From assembly GCA_029204225.1 (NCBI GenBank), contig CM055108.1:25427803-25491802 (forward strand): 64,000 nucleotides of DNA, written 5' to 3'. Numbering within the stretch: position 1 is the first letter of the stretch; every line of letters starts with the position of its first letter. The notes beneath the pieces were generated by a model that was given only the letters and a program-made list of their open reading frames with translations, was not told where the DNA came from and did no database searches. This stretch comes from Diphasiastrum complanatum (taxonomy: Eukaryota; Streptophyta; Lycopodiopsida; Lycopodiales; Lycopodiaceae). Below, one piece after another: positions 11,201 to 22,979 of this stretch. A program made the translations under genes and the position numbers.

Positions 11201-14200
11201 TTCGTATTGCCCTCACTCCACTGCAGAGACTGGTCCCTTTACTGCGAAGGTGTGTATTCTTCTGAAAACTGATGCTTAAGTTGTATTTTATTCACATTCT
11301 GACATCTTTGAGGTACTCAATATTCCCTGGTCTTGCAGGCAAAATTGATTCATTGTCTATCATCAAAAGTGCGGAGATGGAGTACATATGAATGGTTCTA
11401 CAGTGCTATCGACTTGCCATGGTTTTCTCAAAATGAATTTGTAGAATACCTAAATCATGCTGGTCTTGGGAAAATTCCTAAACTAACTCGAGTCGAATGG
11501 GGTGTAATTCGAAGGTATTTCAGAGAAGCTTGAAATTATATATTTTTTGAGTTCTATATAAGTCAACACATCAATATCCTGCATTAGCTGTAAACCGCAA
11601 AAGGGAGACCGGTTACTTACAATTGACCATCTGTAAGTAGATGGTGCTTACAATAGTTTAAACAAAGTACGTGATTTGGGTATTAAACCTTGTTGAGTGC
11701 TTATTTTTGGTAATGTAAGATATTGCTCTTATATTCTTTCCAAGTAGTTTATTCTAGATTCAGCAGCAAACTTGGTTTTCAGTATTGTCTGACTTTATGA
11801 TTTTCTATTTCTACACAGCTACTTTTGAAGGAAGCTTACTTTCTTGTTCAACTTAAGGGAACTATTAGATAATCTGCACTTGCCACCATCACAGTTTCCC
11901 CAATTTCAGATGCATTCCACATCAAGCGTGCTCTATGTGATACTTTTGGTACTTCCCAAATTCCCCTCTGCATCGTGTGGAGAGACCTTCAACCCAAGCC
12001 AACTACTTACAATAGCTTCAGGGTTGTTGACAATTTTTTGTGATAATTGACAATTTTGATAGTTATCCTAAAGTGATTACCCTAGACCTGACATGAGTTT
12101 AAGTGATCACTATTTGAGAGTTTTTGATTCTATTTTCTAAGGTTCCAACAGTGGATATTTCTCTAGTTTGGTCTTAGTGGTGCAAAAGTTTACATTTGGA
12201 TATTCTAGATTCTCATGGATGTGTTTGAAACTTATTGTTTAGATTCGCTTTTGGAAAATTTTGGCTCTCCTAAGGTAGGAACACCCTTGAATAATGAGCT
12301 GAAACAGGTGATCAATAAGAATGGCGAGCCTAGTAAGTATACGTAATGGAATGATAAATTAGATGAGGGTTTTAGGGCTCTCAAGTATCTATCCTAGATA
12401 CCGCAGATTGATAACCCTTGTAACCATGTGTAATAATAAAGATGTTGCCCATTTTGCAATAAGAGTATTAGAGTAATCAATATGGGAGGTCAGTCGCTTT
12501 TAAAAGCAAGAAGTTGAGTGACCCACAATCAAACGAGGCCATTGATTGAAATCATGGTGGCCTTATTTCTATGAAAATAAATTCATGACTTATATTGATC
12601 ATCAACCCCTTGGATACGTATGTATTTAGTTGGTTTGAAGGTGAGCTCGGTCGAACTCATGCAAGAGTTTGATTATTTTAACTGTTATGTCAATTTTTGC
12701 ATCTACGAGCAAAGTAGTAGATGCTCTTATTATGATTGCTAAAGTAGATTCACCTTCTATTGAGACATTCATCGACTCCCACTTATTTCTTTGAGAGCTA
12801 TGCTTGTGTGATTCAATCATTCATGTCTAAGTTGAAAATGGTGTATAATGTGGGAAGGTAAGAGCTTTTGATTGCTAATGTTGGATAAGGTGCCAAATGC
12901 TCTATGATTTTCACGATTGATCAAATGCATGGCACACAGGCATAGCGAGGACCTCCGATCTGGTATGAAGATGTTTTCATTGGCAAAAATATATGCTCTC
13001 AATTGGAAATAATGAAAACTTAACAAAGCGGAATGCTTACAGATTAGGTGGCATTTCTCATATATAAGATAATTTGAATAAAAAATGAGATAGTATTTTC
13101 ACGAACTTCACTAACACTTTGTGTCACTTGATCAAGATGCCCTCATTTGATGGAAAGAACTATGTAAGGCATTTTATGCGACTCAAGTGCTTGACGAACG
13201 ATGACTTTACGATTCTTGGCGAGTTTCAAAAGGATTTATCGAATTTTGTGAAGAAGACAACAGTGAAAGTGAACAACAATGGCTTGTACATCCTTGGAGA
13301 ATGATGTAAAAGGTATTATAGGACAAATGGTAAGCTACATGCTATCCAATAGTGAGCTATCAAAAGATATTAGGAAAGGAACTTGTGTTGAGACATACTA
13401 AAATAGATATCTTTTGCAAGAGGCCATCTATTGCAACGTTTAAAATTTCATATTGAGGCCATTGACCCACCCACCCCATAGCTGGTGGTTGGAGGTTAAG
13501 AAGGCTTTGCACTTTAAAGTTCAACATCAAGAAAGGCCACAAGAAATAATGGGTTTCTGCGATAGTATGTTATTCTTTTGGGGCTAACTTGATCCTAGGT
13601 GGTGCAGCGTAACCAACCACACCAGGGTGAGTAGTTGCTATATTTGAAGTTGTTGGAGTGTGAGAGTGTGAACACAGCCCCCCTATTGATAGCTTTATCG
13701 CCAGTTGCAGCAGCATATTTGAGCGTGAACAACTTACATATGCCCGCTGCCCTACATCTCGATTGATAAGGGTGATTGCTTATCATTGTTCCTATAGGAC
13801 CTTATCCACTGCAAGCGTAAATAGTGGGGCCTACGATTTGTTCAGGTTGTTGTCAAATTTGAGAGTTGACGAACTGTCAAGGCTGGCAATTTTGGAGCTA
13901 GCCACTTTGTTAGAGAAAGAGCAAGTATACAAGCCAAATGTCTATTTTCCTTGCTTCTCTATTGTAAGCAAATCGTTTCAAGAGCAAAGCTCTGAGAGAA
14001 TGGTGTTAGAGAAAATGAGAATAAGCCCTCAGATTATTGTTCTTGCATGTGAGAAAAACTCCCATCTGAGTAAGATTCCACATATCAACATTTCATTAGC
14101 CTTGTGTGAGTATTATTGCTCAAAAGAGTATGGTTAGTGTTTGTATTATCAAGTTGATTTATACTGAGCAATGAATCTAGTCAATTAGTAACTAGCAATT

Positions 14201-14740
14201 GTTGTCAAGGAATAGCCAGAGAGGACTGTTATAACTCCTGTGATCTTAGATAGCTTTGAAGGTTGACGTACACCCCATACAAGTGACGACGCATTTTATC
14301 TGCCCATCCTTAGGGTCACTGCCGACCCACCCCCATGCACTGGAGTTACCCACACTGTCATGCCCGGTCAAGTCTCCAACGATAACTGGCATCCCATACC
14401 ACCATCCATCGCCCTCAGCTCTCCCTAGGCTAGAGATACATCATGGCTACTGCACGTGCTCTCCATCCACCAACTCCCGGGTAGACTGAGTGAATGTCAA
14501 AACTGCCGCAAAAGGGATACCCCACCTCTATATAGGCATAGTACAAGTGGGTCCCATCAAGCACTGTCCCGCCGACGACACGTGATTCCACCTAGGATGG
14601 TGACACGTGGCACCCAAATATCCTCCCCCATAAAAGCTTTCTTTTATGAGAGAAAACCAGGGAATGTAAGTTTCAAGTTATCCTCCTCCCAGGAGTCATG
14701 ATCTAGATACTCGAAGTCATCAGTTGAGAAATTGTTTGGT

Positions 14741-14796
<56 letters not shown>

Positions 14797-17700
14797 AAAA
14801 ATCTGCTAATAGATAGAGTGATAGATGGTAGCCGCCCGAACTCAGCCTTTGATGTCCTGGGTGTGTATGTCTAAGAGACTCAATGGAATACATGATCCCA
14901 CTCATGTACTCTTTCCATAAATCTGCATCAGGAGTATTTCTTGATAGTACACAAATTTTCATCCGATTTTCTACGGTTTTTCTTGATTTTTACGTTAATT
15001 GAATGTCCGCACAATTATCTCATCAAATTCCATGCAGTGCTCCAGTATTTATACATGCATGATTTGGCATCTAAAAGACATCAATTCAGCTTTCTTTCGT
15101 TCTCTCTCATTTTGCAACGATAGCTGATTATGCTTTTGCAATCATTTCTTTTGCAGCTCTTTAGGAAAGCCACGCCGATTTTCAAGTAAATTTTTGCAGG
15201 AAGAAAGAGAAAAATTAGACGCATTTCGAGAGGATGCACGAAAATGTTACTATGATCTAAGGAGTGGTACAAGGATTTCTCTTCCTGCAGATTTGGCTCG
15301 TCCATTGACTGTTGGCCAGCGTGTTATTGCTCGTCACCAACGAACGAGGCAAATACATGATGGAAATATTCTGACAGTTGATCTGAATAGGTGCCGCGTG
15401 CAGTTTGATCGACCAGATCTTGGGGTGGAGTTTGTTCCAGTGAGACTTGATTCCAACTATCAGACTAGTTCTGACATGATAATCTTTCAGAAAATAGCTT
15501 TTCCTTTGCAACTTCACTCCCAGGATGACTATTTTTCTCATTTTCTTATCCATCAAGATCTTCTTTTCCATAATATTTTATTATTTATCATGTAAGTTTT
15601 TTTATTGACAAAGTGAAATCAGTTTATGGACTGTATGACATGGTAGTGTGTGGTTCATGTTTGCAAAACACCAAAACATACTCTCTCTTGAAAATGAATC
15701 TGGTCTTCTTGGTTAAAGTGGAAGTCGATGTATAACAGTCCAGGAAATTTCCACTGTTTGTCAAGTGGTTGAGCGTGGGCTTAGATCTGAGCATTGACAT
15801 AGTTGGGTGGCATTCATGTAGATTGTGGTTAGTTGCTCCTAATAGCGAGCTTTTTGCCAGGACATAGATGTGATGCCAGTTCACACTCTAGAGAACATGT
15901 CAGAGCTTATGCGGAGGCAACGTGTCATATTAGAAATGCCTGATCGGCTTATTGAGGATTCAAATTTTATGAATAGGCCTGTATTCAGTGCTGGTGGTGC
16001 TGCCAGAGCTGCACTGAATGAAAGGCTTGAACGGCCTGGGACAATGCCAACAATTACAGCTCCATCACACAACTTTTTGAATACACTTTCTTCTAGAGCT
16101 CAGGTGCATTGGAATATTTTTTAAGAAGCTAATGACAGTTTTTTGAGTAGTTTGTCTTGACCTTAACTAGAGATGTGATGGACAAGGTTCGAGGGCATAT
16201 GTATCTAGAATCATAGTGCTACTTTTATGTCATTGTCTGTACGGATAAACAAGCCATGCAGGGCTAACATGTGATCCAGTAAGCAGTATTTATGAAAATC
16301 AATTATGGACATGGGTTCTTTTTTTGCTTAGTTTATGGAACTTTTGCAGGCAGACACAGTTGACTCTGTCGCATTTGCAAAAGCAGCTGCAAATGAGGCA
16401 GCACTAGCTGTTCAGCAGGCTGTGCTTGGCCAGACGATTACTACTGCTCAAGCTCAGGCTCGTGAGGCTGATATCAGAGCATTAGCCGAGCTATCTCGCA
16501 CCCTTGATAAAAAGGTGAGCCATTGCAAAGGTAGTTGATGGTGGACAATGGATGTATACATCTCCGGGGTCAGCTGGGTTTGGTCACAAAACTTTAAGGC
16601 AGTCTAAAATATGTCATCAGTACTGAGTTTCTTGAGTAGTCAATATTGAAAAATGTTTGTGTGTGGTAACTAATATGTTGCTGCCTGAACGTATGCATCA
16701 CGTATTAACAGAGATTTTATGAGAACATGTTCTTAATTTCCTCGGCTATTCAACATGTTATCCTTGAATTGTGCAGGTAGAGTCATCAACTAATTTGCAG
16801 CAACAGAATCTATGAAGACCATGCCGCATAGTACCCACGGTTCAGAACCGTGGGGTCTGAGAACCATGGGGTGAACCATACCACGGTTCTTGAACCGTGG
16901 TACGGTTCATCATAATTAATAAATCAATTAATTAATTAATGTTTGATTACAAATTAAGTAAAAAATCAATTAATTAATTATATACTGTACGGTTCACCAC
17001 GGTTCCAGCTAAAATTTTATGAGAACCGTACGGTTCACTGTGCGGTTCTCAGAACCGTGGTGAACCGTACACGGTTCATTAATTCTATGCCTTATTATAT
17101 GCATGTTCTATTTGTGGTTCATGCTGTATGACATTCAAAAACATTTTTAGAGGAACATTTTAGTTGATTGAAAAATCTGAGTCTTTGATGAAAGTTTGCA
17201 ATCACTTCATTTCTCAGTTGTCTTTGCAACATGCTTTCAATTGCACATTTTTTTTTTTGAAAGTTTAGAATGTCTTTGGATTGATGAAGTGTAAACTGGT
17301 GTAACTGAACATTTATCTCGTTTTTGAAAACAGATACAGGTTAGCATTAGTGCTGATTGAAGGCTAATTTATATGGTTTGCATCCCAGAAGATTTGATTT
17401 GATTTGATCAGATTCCATTTACTTTTCTTATGTTCTTTAAGGTTATAGAGAATCAGGATGTTAGATCATGTTAAAAGCTTGAAGTCAATCCATAATACTA
17501 TATAGAAATACAGATGGGGGATTGGTAATGCGGTAGTTGATACCCTAATCTGTGAAGATTGTAGCCACTGTTAAATTGCTTGTAACCCGTAACGCAAATG
17601 TCTAGCAGTCCTTCACCATGCACAATTTTCAGCACCCCAGTGAGTTTGGGAAAAGTATAAAGAGAAATAAATCAAATTTTGTTTTGGTGAAGAAATAAGA

Positions 17701-19772
17701 AAATCTTGAATCTGTTGAAATGGATTTGAATTGAGATTCTTTGAGACCATGCGCAGCACGAGTAGCTTTATTCACGACTGCTTTTGTAGGATCAAATTTG
17801 GCCAAACTGTGGGATCGAATTTGGTCAAACTAATCAGCTTTTGTTAAGACTAATTAATTGCTCAACTCCACGATGCTTAGTTAATTGAAGTTTGTCTTAT
17901 AGTTCAGTACTGGTTCTGATGTATTTAAATGTTCAGAGCATTCTTCTGTCAGCTTATCAGGTAGTTTCTTAAGGAATGTTCACTCCGATATACTCTTAAC
18001 AGGAAGCACTGCTGGTGGAGCTTAGAAACATGAACGATGAAGCAGATCACAGCATGAAGGACATCGAAGCATGTCCAGGTTCAGCTCTTTTTCAAAGACA
18101 GTATGCAACGGTGGTGTTGCAACTTAAAGAAGTTAATAAACAGGTATACACTTGTAATGCTTCAGTATCATTTCTCTCCTAAAGAAGCCTGACAAATATA
18201 TGTATAAAAGACACAATGTAGTAGCATTCTTGTGTGGTTGTGCATATTTTACTGGTTGGATGTTAATTTGTTTAATATTCATAATAATTGAGCTTAATAA
18301 GTTACTACTGGCAATTCTACCAATGCGAGTATATGTGTTTTACAAACTAATTTTGGAAGATGTTATGTTAAAGTCTAGACTCGAAGATTTCAGGCCTAAT
18401 AGGAAAGGTTATCTTTCTAACGGGTGATTTTTTTATTCAAATTATAAGGCCCCAATTGGGGTTCCTGATAGGAAACATCATCACAGATTCTAGGAAAGTG
18501 CCACCAAACATTCATAGTTAGCATGTTTATAATGATAGGCATAAATTTTAGAATACCGATACCAGAGGCCAAAGAAAGAAAACTGATCTTTCTAGAGATG
18601 AGATCGTTTGGCTTTCTGAGTGAAGGAGCCGACTTAGCATGCATGAGAGTTAACATTGCACGCAATGTTTCAACCATTCATATGACATCACAAGCAACAG
18701 ACTGCTTATTTCTGTAGGGTTTCTTGTTAAGGAAGCTTAGCATTGAAAAGCTTTTTCTGGCAATGCTTCATGTACAGGTATCTGCAGCCCTTCTACAACT
18801 GCGTCACCGTAATAGGTACCAAGACAACCTATTACCACCATGGCATTCTGCAGTTGATTCACAGGGCTTGACTTCTACTGCAATTGCACCTTCTGAACTC
18901 AGCGGGCTCATCCGATTTGATTCTGGTCCCTCCGTCGATGAGACTATTGCCTCAGCCAAAAAGCAAGCATGGGCGATGGTGTTCACAGCTATAAAAGTAT
19001 GCAACTTGTGAAGTATCTTGCTTTTAAGCAATCTGGTTTGCAAATCAGAACTTTCACAAATTATAGTATCTGAGGCCGAATATAGTCCATAATACTGACC
19101 TCACAGATCTCATTTGATGATTCTAGGCTATGACTTCTCTGAAAGAAGGTGAGGATGCCCTTTTGAAGCTTGGTGGTGCTCTAAGTGGGCTTTCGAAAGA
19201 AAGTCTTTTAGAAGTAGAGTATGCATCACGCTATAATCTGCCTGTGAGCATGCTTGGTGCTGAAGCCAGTCGAAACTTTGATTGTGAGATGGCCTTGCAT
19301 TCAAATGCTCAAACCCTTACTACAGATGACCTTGGATGTGTTCATGATGCTGCCTTTGGGGATGTTGACCACAGATCCTCTTGCACTGGCAAAGAGTCAA
19401 CAATTCTCATAGAGTTGATGGCTTCTTGTGTTGCTACATTGCTGATGATCCAGGTTAAGGTTTCTTACTGCAGTGTTTTGAGTTATTTCTTAATGCATCA
19501 ATTAGTTCAACATTTCATCAAATTTATGTGCTACTTAAGAGTGTATTATGATTTTTGTTGAAAGAAAATGGTTTCTGTTGGAAATGCAGACCTGCACTGA
19601 GGCATACTCACAACCATCAAGGGTGGCTGTATTACTTACTAGTGCATTGCAAAATTTGCGGCCACGTTCGCCTGAAAATCTGTACATCTATCATGAAATA
19701 GAACAGTGCATTGATGCCCTTCGAAGCCAAATTTTAGCACAGATACCAATAGAATCTTACTCTCGAAAATAA
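8241..19772 (+). CDS. ALY: ALWAYS EARLY / LIN9-family protein (5' exons outside window)
   Basis: Fifteen exons join in phase: 8241-8418, 8761-9011, 9149-9551, 9633-9716, 10013-10251, 10641-10697, 10887-11249, 11339-11514, 15157-15439, 15861-16103, 16350-16514, 18003-18143, 18778-18996, 19127-19453 and 19590-19772. They encode about 1103 residues ending at TAA. The DIRP domain spans the 11339 and 15157 exons ([45 protein letters not shown]), then [15 protein letters not shown] and [15 protein letters not shown]. Later exons carry the plant ALY tail ([59 protein letters not shown]). ALY/LIN9 proteins are nuclear subunits of MYB/DREAM-type cell-cycle transcription complexes. The N-terminal SANT domain is not in the window; the first exon seen begins just after it. 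No in-frame stop is needed, so the gene looks intact here. Confidence 0.93.
10395..10522 (+). other. Ambiguous ALY exon or retained intron segment
   Basis: A good acceptor (AAATTTTCAG, up to 10394) opens a phase-0 frame that runs about 42 codons to a TAA at about 10520, with no convincing donor that keeps phase. Joining 10251 directly to 10641 keeps the frame, so I left this out of the main model. In another frame the same stretch reads [11 protein letters not shown], a basic string of the kind common in ALY linkers. A decayed exon is therefore possible. Confidence 0.35.
12230..12830 (+). pseudogene. Ty3/gypsy RT/RNase H relic inside the ALY intron
   Basis: Heavily decayed but collinear blocks include a [16 protein letters not shown] connection segment near 12360, [18 protein letters not shown] near 12492, [10 protein letters not shown] near 12584, [14 protein letters not shown] near 12650 and SKVVDAL near 12707. 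These match the order of gypsy RNase H through its VADAL end motif. Frames shift several times. It is more diverged than the element at 585-5240 and belongs to another lineage or an older insertion. Confidence 0.7.
14528..14609. promoter_or_regulatory. TATA-like motif with two G-boxes in an intron
   Basis: TCTATATAGG (14528-14537) is followed within 75 bp by two perfect CACGTG hexamers (14579-14584 and 14604-14609). The second sits in GACACGTGGC, an ABRE/G-box core. The surrounding 300 bp are richer in C than the rest of the intron, so this may be promoter DNA of an inserted element or an intronic regulatory site. Function is inferred from motifs only. Confidence 0.3.
14743..14794. repeat. 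AG dinucleotide array, about 52 bp
   Basis: An uninterrupted run of AG units lies inside the large ALY intron. Confidence 0.98.
16777..16815 (+). other. Possible alternative terminal exon of ALY
   Basis: After an acceptor (GAATTGTGCAG, up to 16776) the phase left by the exon ending at 16514 reads [12 protein letters not shown] and then TGA. If used, it would end the protein after LDKK and remove the C-terminal third. The hairpin-rich element starts right after this stop. The main model skips it and joins 16514 to 18003, which matches the family sequence LDKK-EALL. Confidence 0.3.
16820..17090. repeat. Hairpin-rich, MITE-like element with GAACCGTG palindromes
   Basis: Two GC-richer ends flank an AT-rich core. 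The left end holds a near-perfect palindrome at 16873-16908 (17-bp arms, one mismatch, 2-nt centre, core ACCACGGTTC/GAACCGTGGT). In the right end, 16988-17005 and 17052-17069 are perfect 18-bp inverted copies. The core has two direct AAATCAATTAATTAATT-type repeats. GGTTC/GAACC cores occur more than ten times. No coding sequence is present. A short repeated ATTCTATG/AATCTATG flank might be a target duplication. Confidence 0.75.
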
Positions 19773-19875
19773 GGTTACTTAATTAAAATTTTCTCTTCGT
19801 TCTTGTGAAGAGTTTGTACCATGTCTGTAATGCATTTTCGTAACGCAGTCAGATATGTTCCTGCTGTGTTGAGGC

Positions 19876-19881
19876 AATAAA
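19876..19881 (+). promoter_or_regulatory. Poly(A) signal of the ALY transcript
   Basis: AATAAA lies about 100 nt after the stop codon, in a suitable T-rich 3' UTR context. Confidence 0.5.
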
Positions 19882-19961
19882 GAATGATGAAGTCCATAAT
19901 GGCTGAGATGCCTGTAAAAGGCTTCGTATCTTGTAGCTTTGCCAAAGTTTGTCACCATTTA

Positions 19962-20067
19962 TTTGGATGCTGTACTACTGGCTACAGACTCCTTGAACTT
20001 ATTCTTCGTGCACATCATTTGATTGGATCTTGTATTAGTGGCTACAGACTCCTTGAAGTCATTCTTC
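19962..20067. repeat. Tandem 60-bp repeat in the ALY 3' flank
   Basis: Two 46-bp blocks (19962-20007 and 20022-20067, period 60) share GGCTACAGACTCCTTGAA and differ at a handful of positions. They overlap or closely follow the ALY 3' UTR. Confidence 0.85.
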
Positions 20068-21030
20068 TTCAATAGCATGTTCTTTGTAACATGCAGTAAG
20101 CGTTGATGTTTCTGCATACTTGTGCCACAAATAAGGATGACAACATTTACTGATACCTCATAGTTTCACCCCTCAATTTATATAGTCATATGAAGCATAC
20201 CCTGTTGCGTCATGTTGGCATACATGCTCATATTCTATCTATTGATAGTCAATGATATAGACAAAGAGATGAAAAACTTCACAGTTAGCCAGTGGATTTT
20301 TTTTCTCTCCAATATTCAATTATTTCGTGCATGTGGGTGCTAAAGTGGTAACTAGCACGCTTCTTTTCCTAACTTTAAGGTGCCAAAGTGGCATGTTTGG
20401 GTAGAGTGCAGGATGTGAATGGTACAACTGTTATAAGTCCAAACTAGACATTATCTGAATTTTGTTTTAGGCAGCTGATTCTTATACTAACCAAATGTTA
20501 TGGAAAAGAGTCCATTTTGGTTGTTCATTTTACATCAAACATGAATGTGCAACGAGTGGTTTAGTCATTGTTGGAATATTAGACTTTATTCAAGTGTTGA
20601 TTTAAGATGACGTACCCAAGTATTGTGGATGCATGTAACTGCATACTTGGATGCAGATGATAATGTCGACGCAGATGTTATTAGTAGTTGAATCGAGATT
20701 CACTTGTCTAGATGTCTCTAATTATTAACATCATACGTAATATGCATGTTAAGAAAGTTGGAAACCAGAATCAAAATTTTGTATTCAATGTCTATATTCA
20801 TCATTCTAAGTACATATCCTTCATACAGTTTCCTATCGTGAATGTGCAATGTACATACAGGTAGCTAAACACATCAAACATTGTGGTTTATATATTCATT
20901 CAGCACTTACCAGTATTCAGACTTCGTTATTCAAGATTTAAGAGTGCCTATCTTGTGTCCCATTAAAGTTTAAACAAAACACAGAATTTTGTTCAAAGTT
21001 GAATACATGATGCAACGTCACATTGTAGTG
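20068..21030. other. Intergenic, nothing recognised
   Basis: AT-rich sequence without long open frames or repeats that I can pair within the window. Confidence 0.5.
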
Positions 21031-21840
21031 TATACAGACAGCTTCACATGAATTCGCCTTTCATCACTTATCATAGCAAGATGAAATTTGAACTTTTCAT
21101 GATCATTGATTGTTGATTTAAACCTGAGAAGTTTGAATACAACCTTGTGTTGTATACAGCTTCACACAAATTCACCATTTATCACTTATCATAGCAAGAT
21201 GTGATTAAATTTTGAACTTTCCATGATCACTGACTGATGATTCAAGCCCAAGAAATCTTTCCATGAAATAGTGTAAACAATTGGAAATAGTAAAATTTGA
21301 TATATTGTTGTCTTTCAACGGTCTACCAATGCACATTTTGAATTGAATGAGTGTATCCATGTCATTATTGTGAATCCTCTTGATGTAAGTGCATGAGCCT
21401 CTAAGAAGTGCAAAAGCACCAATAGCTGGCCATCATCTTGCGAAAGAGGATGAAGTTTTGATGTGCATGTATGTGTATATATCTTTTTCATCAATGTATC
21501 TACTAGTTTTTTCTATGAATAAATGCACCAGGGTATGTCTTCTAATCCGATTTACTTCGCTTGATAAGTTTTAGTTGTGAACTTTACATGATCGCGGACT
21601 GATGATTTAAGCCTGAGAAATCTTTCAATGAAATATTGTAAACAATTGGAAATAGTAAATCTTGATACATTGTTGTCTTTCAACAATCTACCAATGCACA
21701 TTTTGAATTGAATGAGTGTATCCATGTCATTATTGTGAATCCTCTTGATGTAGGTGCATGAGCCTCTAAGAAGTCCAAAATCACGTATAGCTGCCCATGA
21801 TCTTGCAAAGAGGACGAAATTTTGACGTGCATGTATGTGT
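21031..21840. repeat. Degenerate direct repeats, about 265-bp unit
   Basis: A block of about 265 bp at 21212-21477 recurs at 21577-21840. Both contain CATTTTGAATTGAATGAGTG and AATCCTCTTGATGTA and end in GTGCATGTATGTGT. Upstream, a shorter related pair (21031-21096 and 21153-21220) shares ATCACTTATCATAGCAAGAT. The array looks like partial, staggered duplications of one non-coding unit. Confidence 0.85.
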
Positions 21841-22979
21841 CTATGAAACCAATCCCATTTACTTCACTTGATAATCTTTAGTTGTGTTTTGTTGTTTTGT
21901 AAGAGAAAAGAAAAGCTTCATATCACATACTTCCAAGCGTAAAGCTGACATGCTAAAAATTGAAAAGTTAGTTGTTTTTATGTATGTTTGGAAATGTTTA
22001 GTGCACAAGGTTGTAATCCTAAAAAACATAAATTGAAAGCTGAAAATTAAATAACTAACATGGTTGAAACAACTAAAATTAAATTACTAACACGTTTGTT
22101 AAGCGGAAAGGGGAGTGCAAACTCTTAAGGCCTCTCTAATTGAGCGGTCCATGAACTTGTAGAGTAGACCACAATGCCACTCTTATGATCCACCACCCAC
22201 TTTCAGCATTCGCATGATAGCATGGATAGTTTTGATCGTGTGGTTGATGTTCTTGACCTTGAGCCAAAAGTAGGCCTAATAATAATAGTTTCTAAAGCAA
22301 TTGCCCTTGCGATTCAAAAGCTATCCGACGACCTTGCATAGAAGTTCTAGCTTTGTGGTTGGTAGTTTTTGTGGAACCATCCCCATAATTGCAAAGAATG
22401 ACTTAATTGACCTTTACAATGTCCAATATCTAGTCATAGTCTTTGCATAATATGTGTTGAGGTGGTGGTGTCACTCTAACCATCAAACATTATAATTTAT
22501 CTACACATAGTATATGGGTTATGATGCTCTCCTATAAGGTGCTTGTTGTCTATAAGCCATGTGGTGCCTATGGCTTTGGGCTTGATGAAGACGAAGAAAG
22601 CCCTTTCGACACTTCCTAATCGAACTATCAGTGGGCCTTCTGGCAATAGACATGGAATCAATACACCAAGGGCAAAAGATGTTTTATGTTTATTCATCAT
22701 GAACTTGGCCACAATCCAAATGGAATATAAGTTGGCTTGTAGTTCTTAGATTGATGTTTTTTTGGTTTGTATCTTTGATATTTTTAGTGGTAGCAACATT
22801 GGATTTCGATACCTTATATCCTTTTCTCTTATGAGGAGCTTGGGAAAAAGCTGCATACTAAACACTAGTAGAATTGTTAGATTGAAAACGTTGTTGCAAT
22901 TTCAACAAGAATTTAGATTGGCATTTACCGTGTGCGATTTTTCAGATAATAATTCCACTAAAATGAAGAAATGGTAATT
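21841..22979. other. Intergenic, no feature assigned
   Basis: Only short frames are present. The frame at 22762-22977 runs into the coding-like tract that follows, but matches no family that I know. Confidence 0.4.

Larger units (their letters stand above)
11515..15156 (+). other. Large ALY intron splitting the DIRP domain
   Basis: This 3.6-kb intron starts with GTATTT and ends in TTTCTTTTGCAG, and interrupts the DIRP domain between VIRR/S and LGKPRR. It holds a gypsy pol relic (12230-12830), an AG array (14743-14794) and a GC-richer stretch with two CACGTG sites (14579-14609). Between 12830 and 14250 I recognise nothing; the 124-codon frame at 13763 has no known domain. Confidence 0.85.

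Noticed and set aside
13763..14137. 124-codon frame in the ALY intron
   Set aside because: No domain or homologous motif is seen, and it lies inside an intron between confirmed exons.
21031..21840. CRISPR-like spaced repeats
   Set aside because: Units are long and diverged, with no short constant repeats and unique spacers, and the DNA is plant nuclear.
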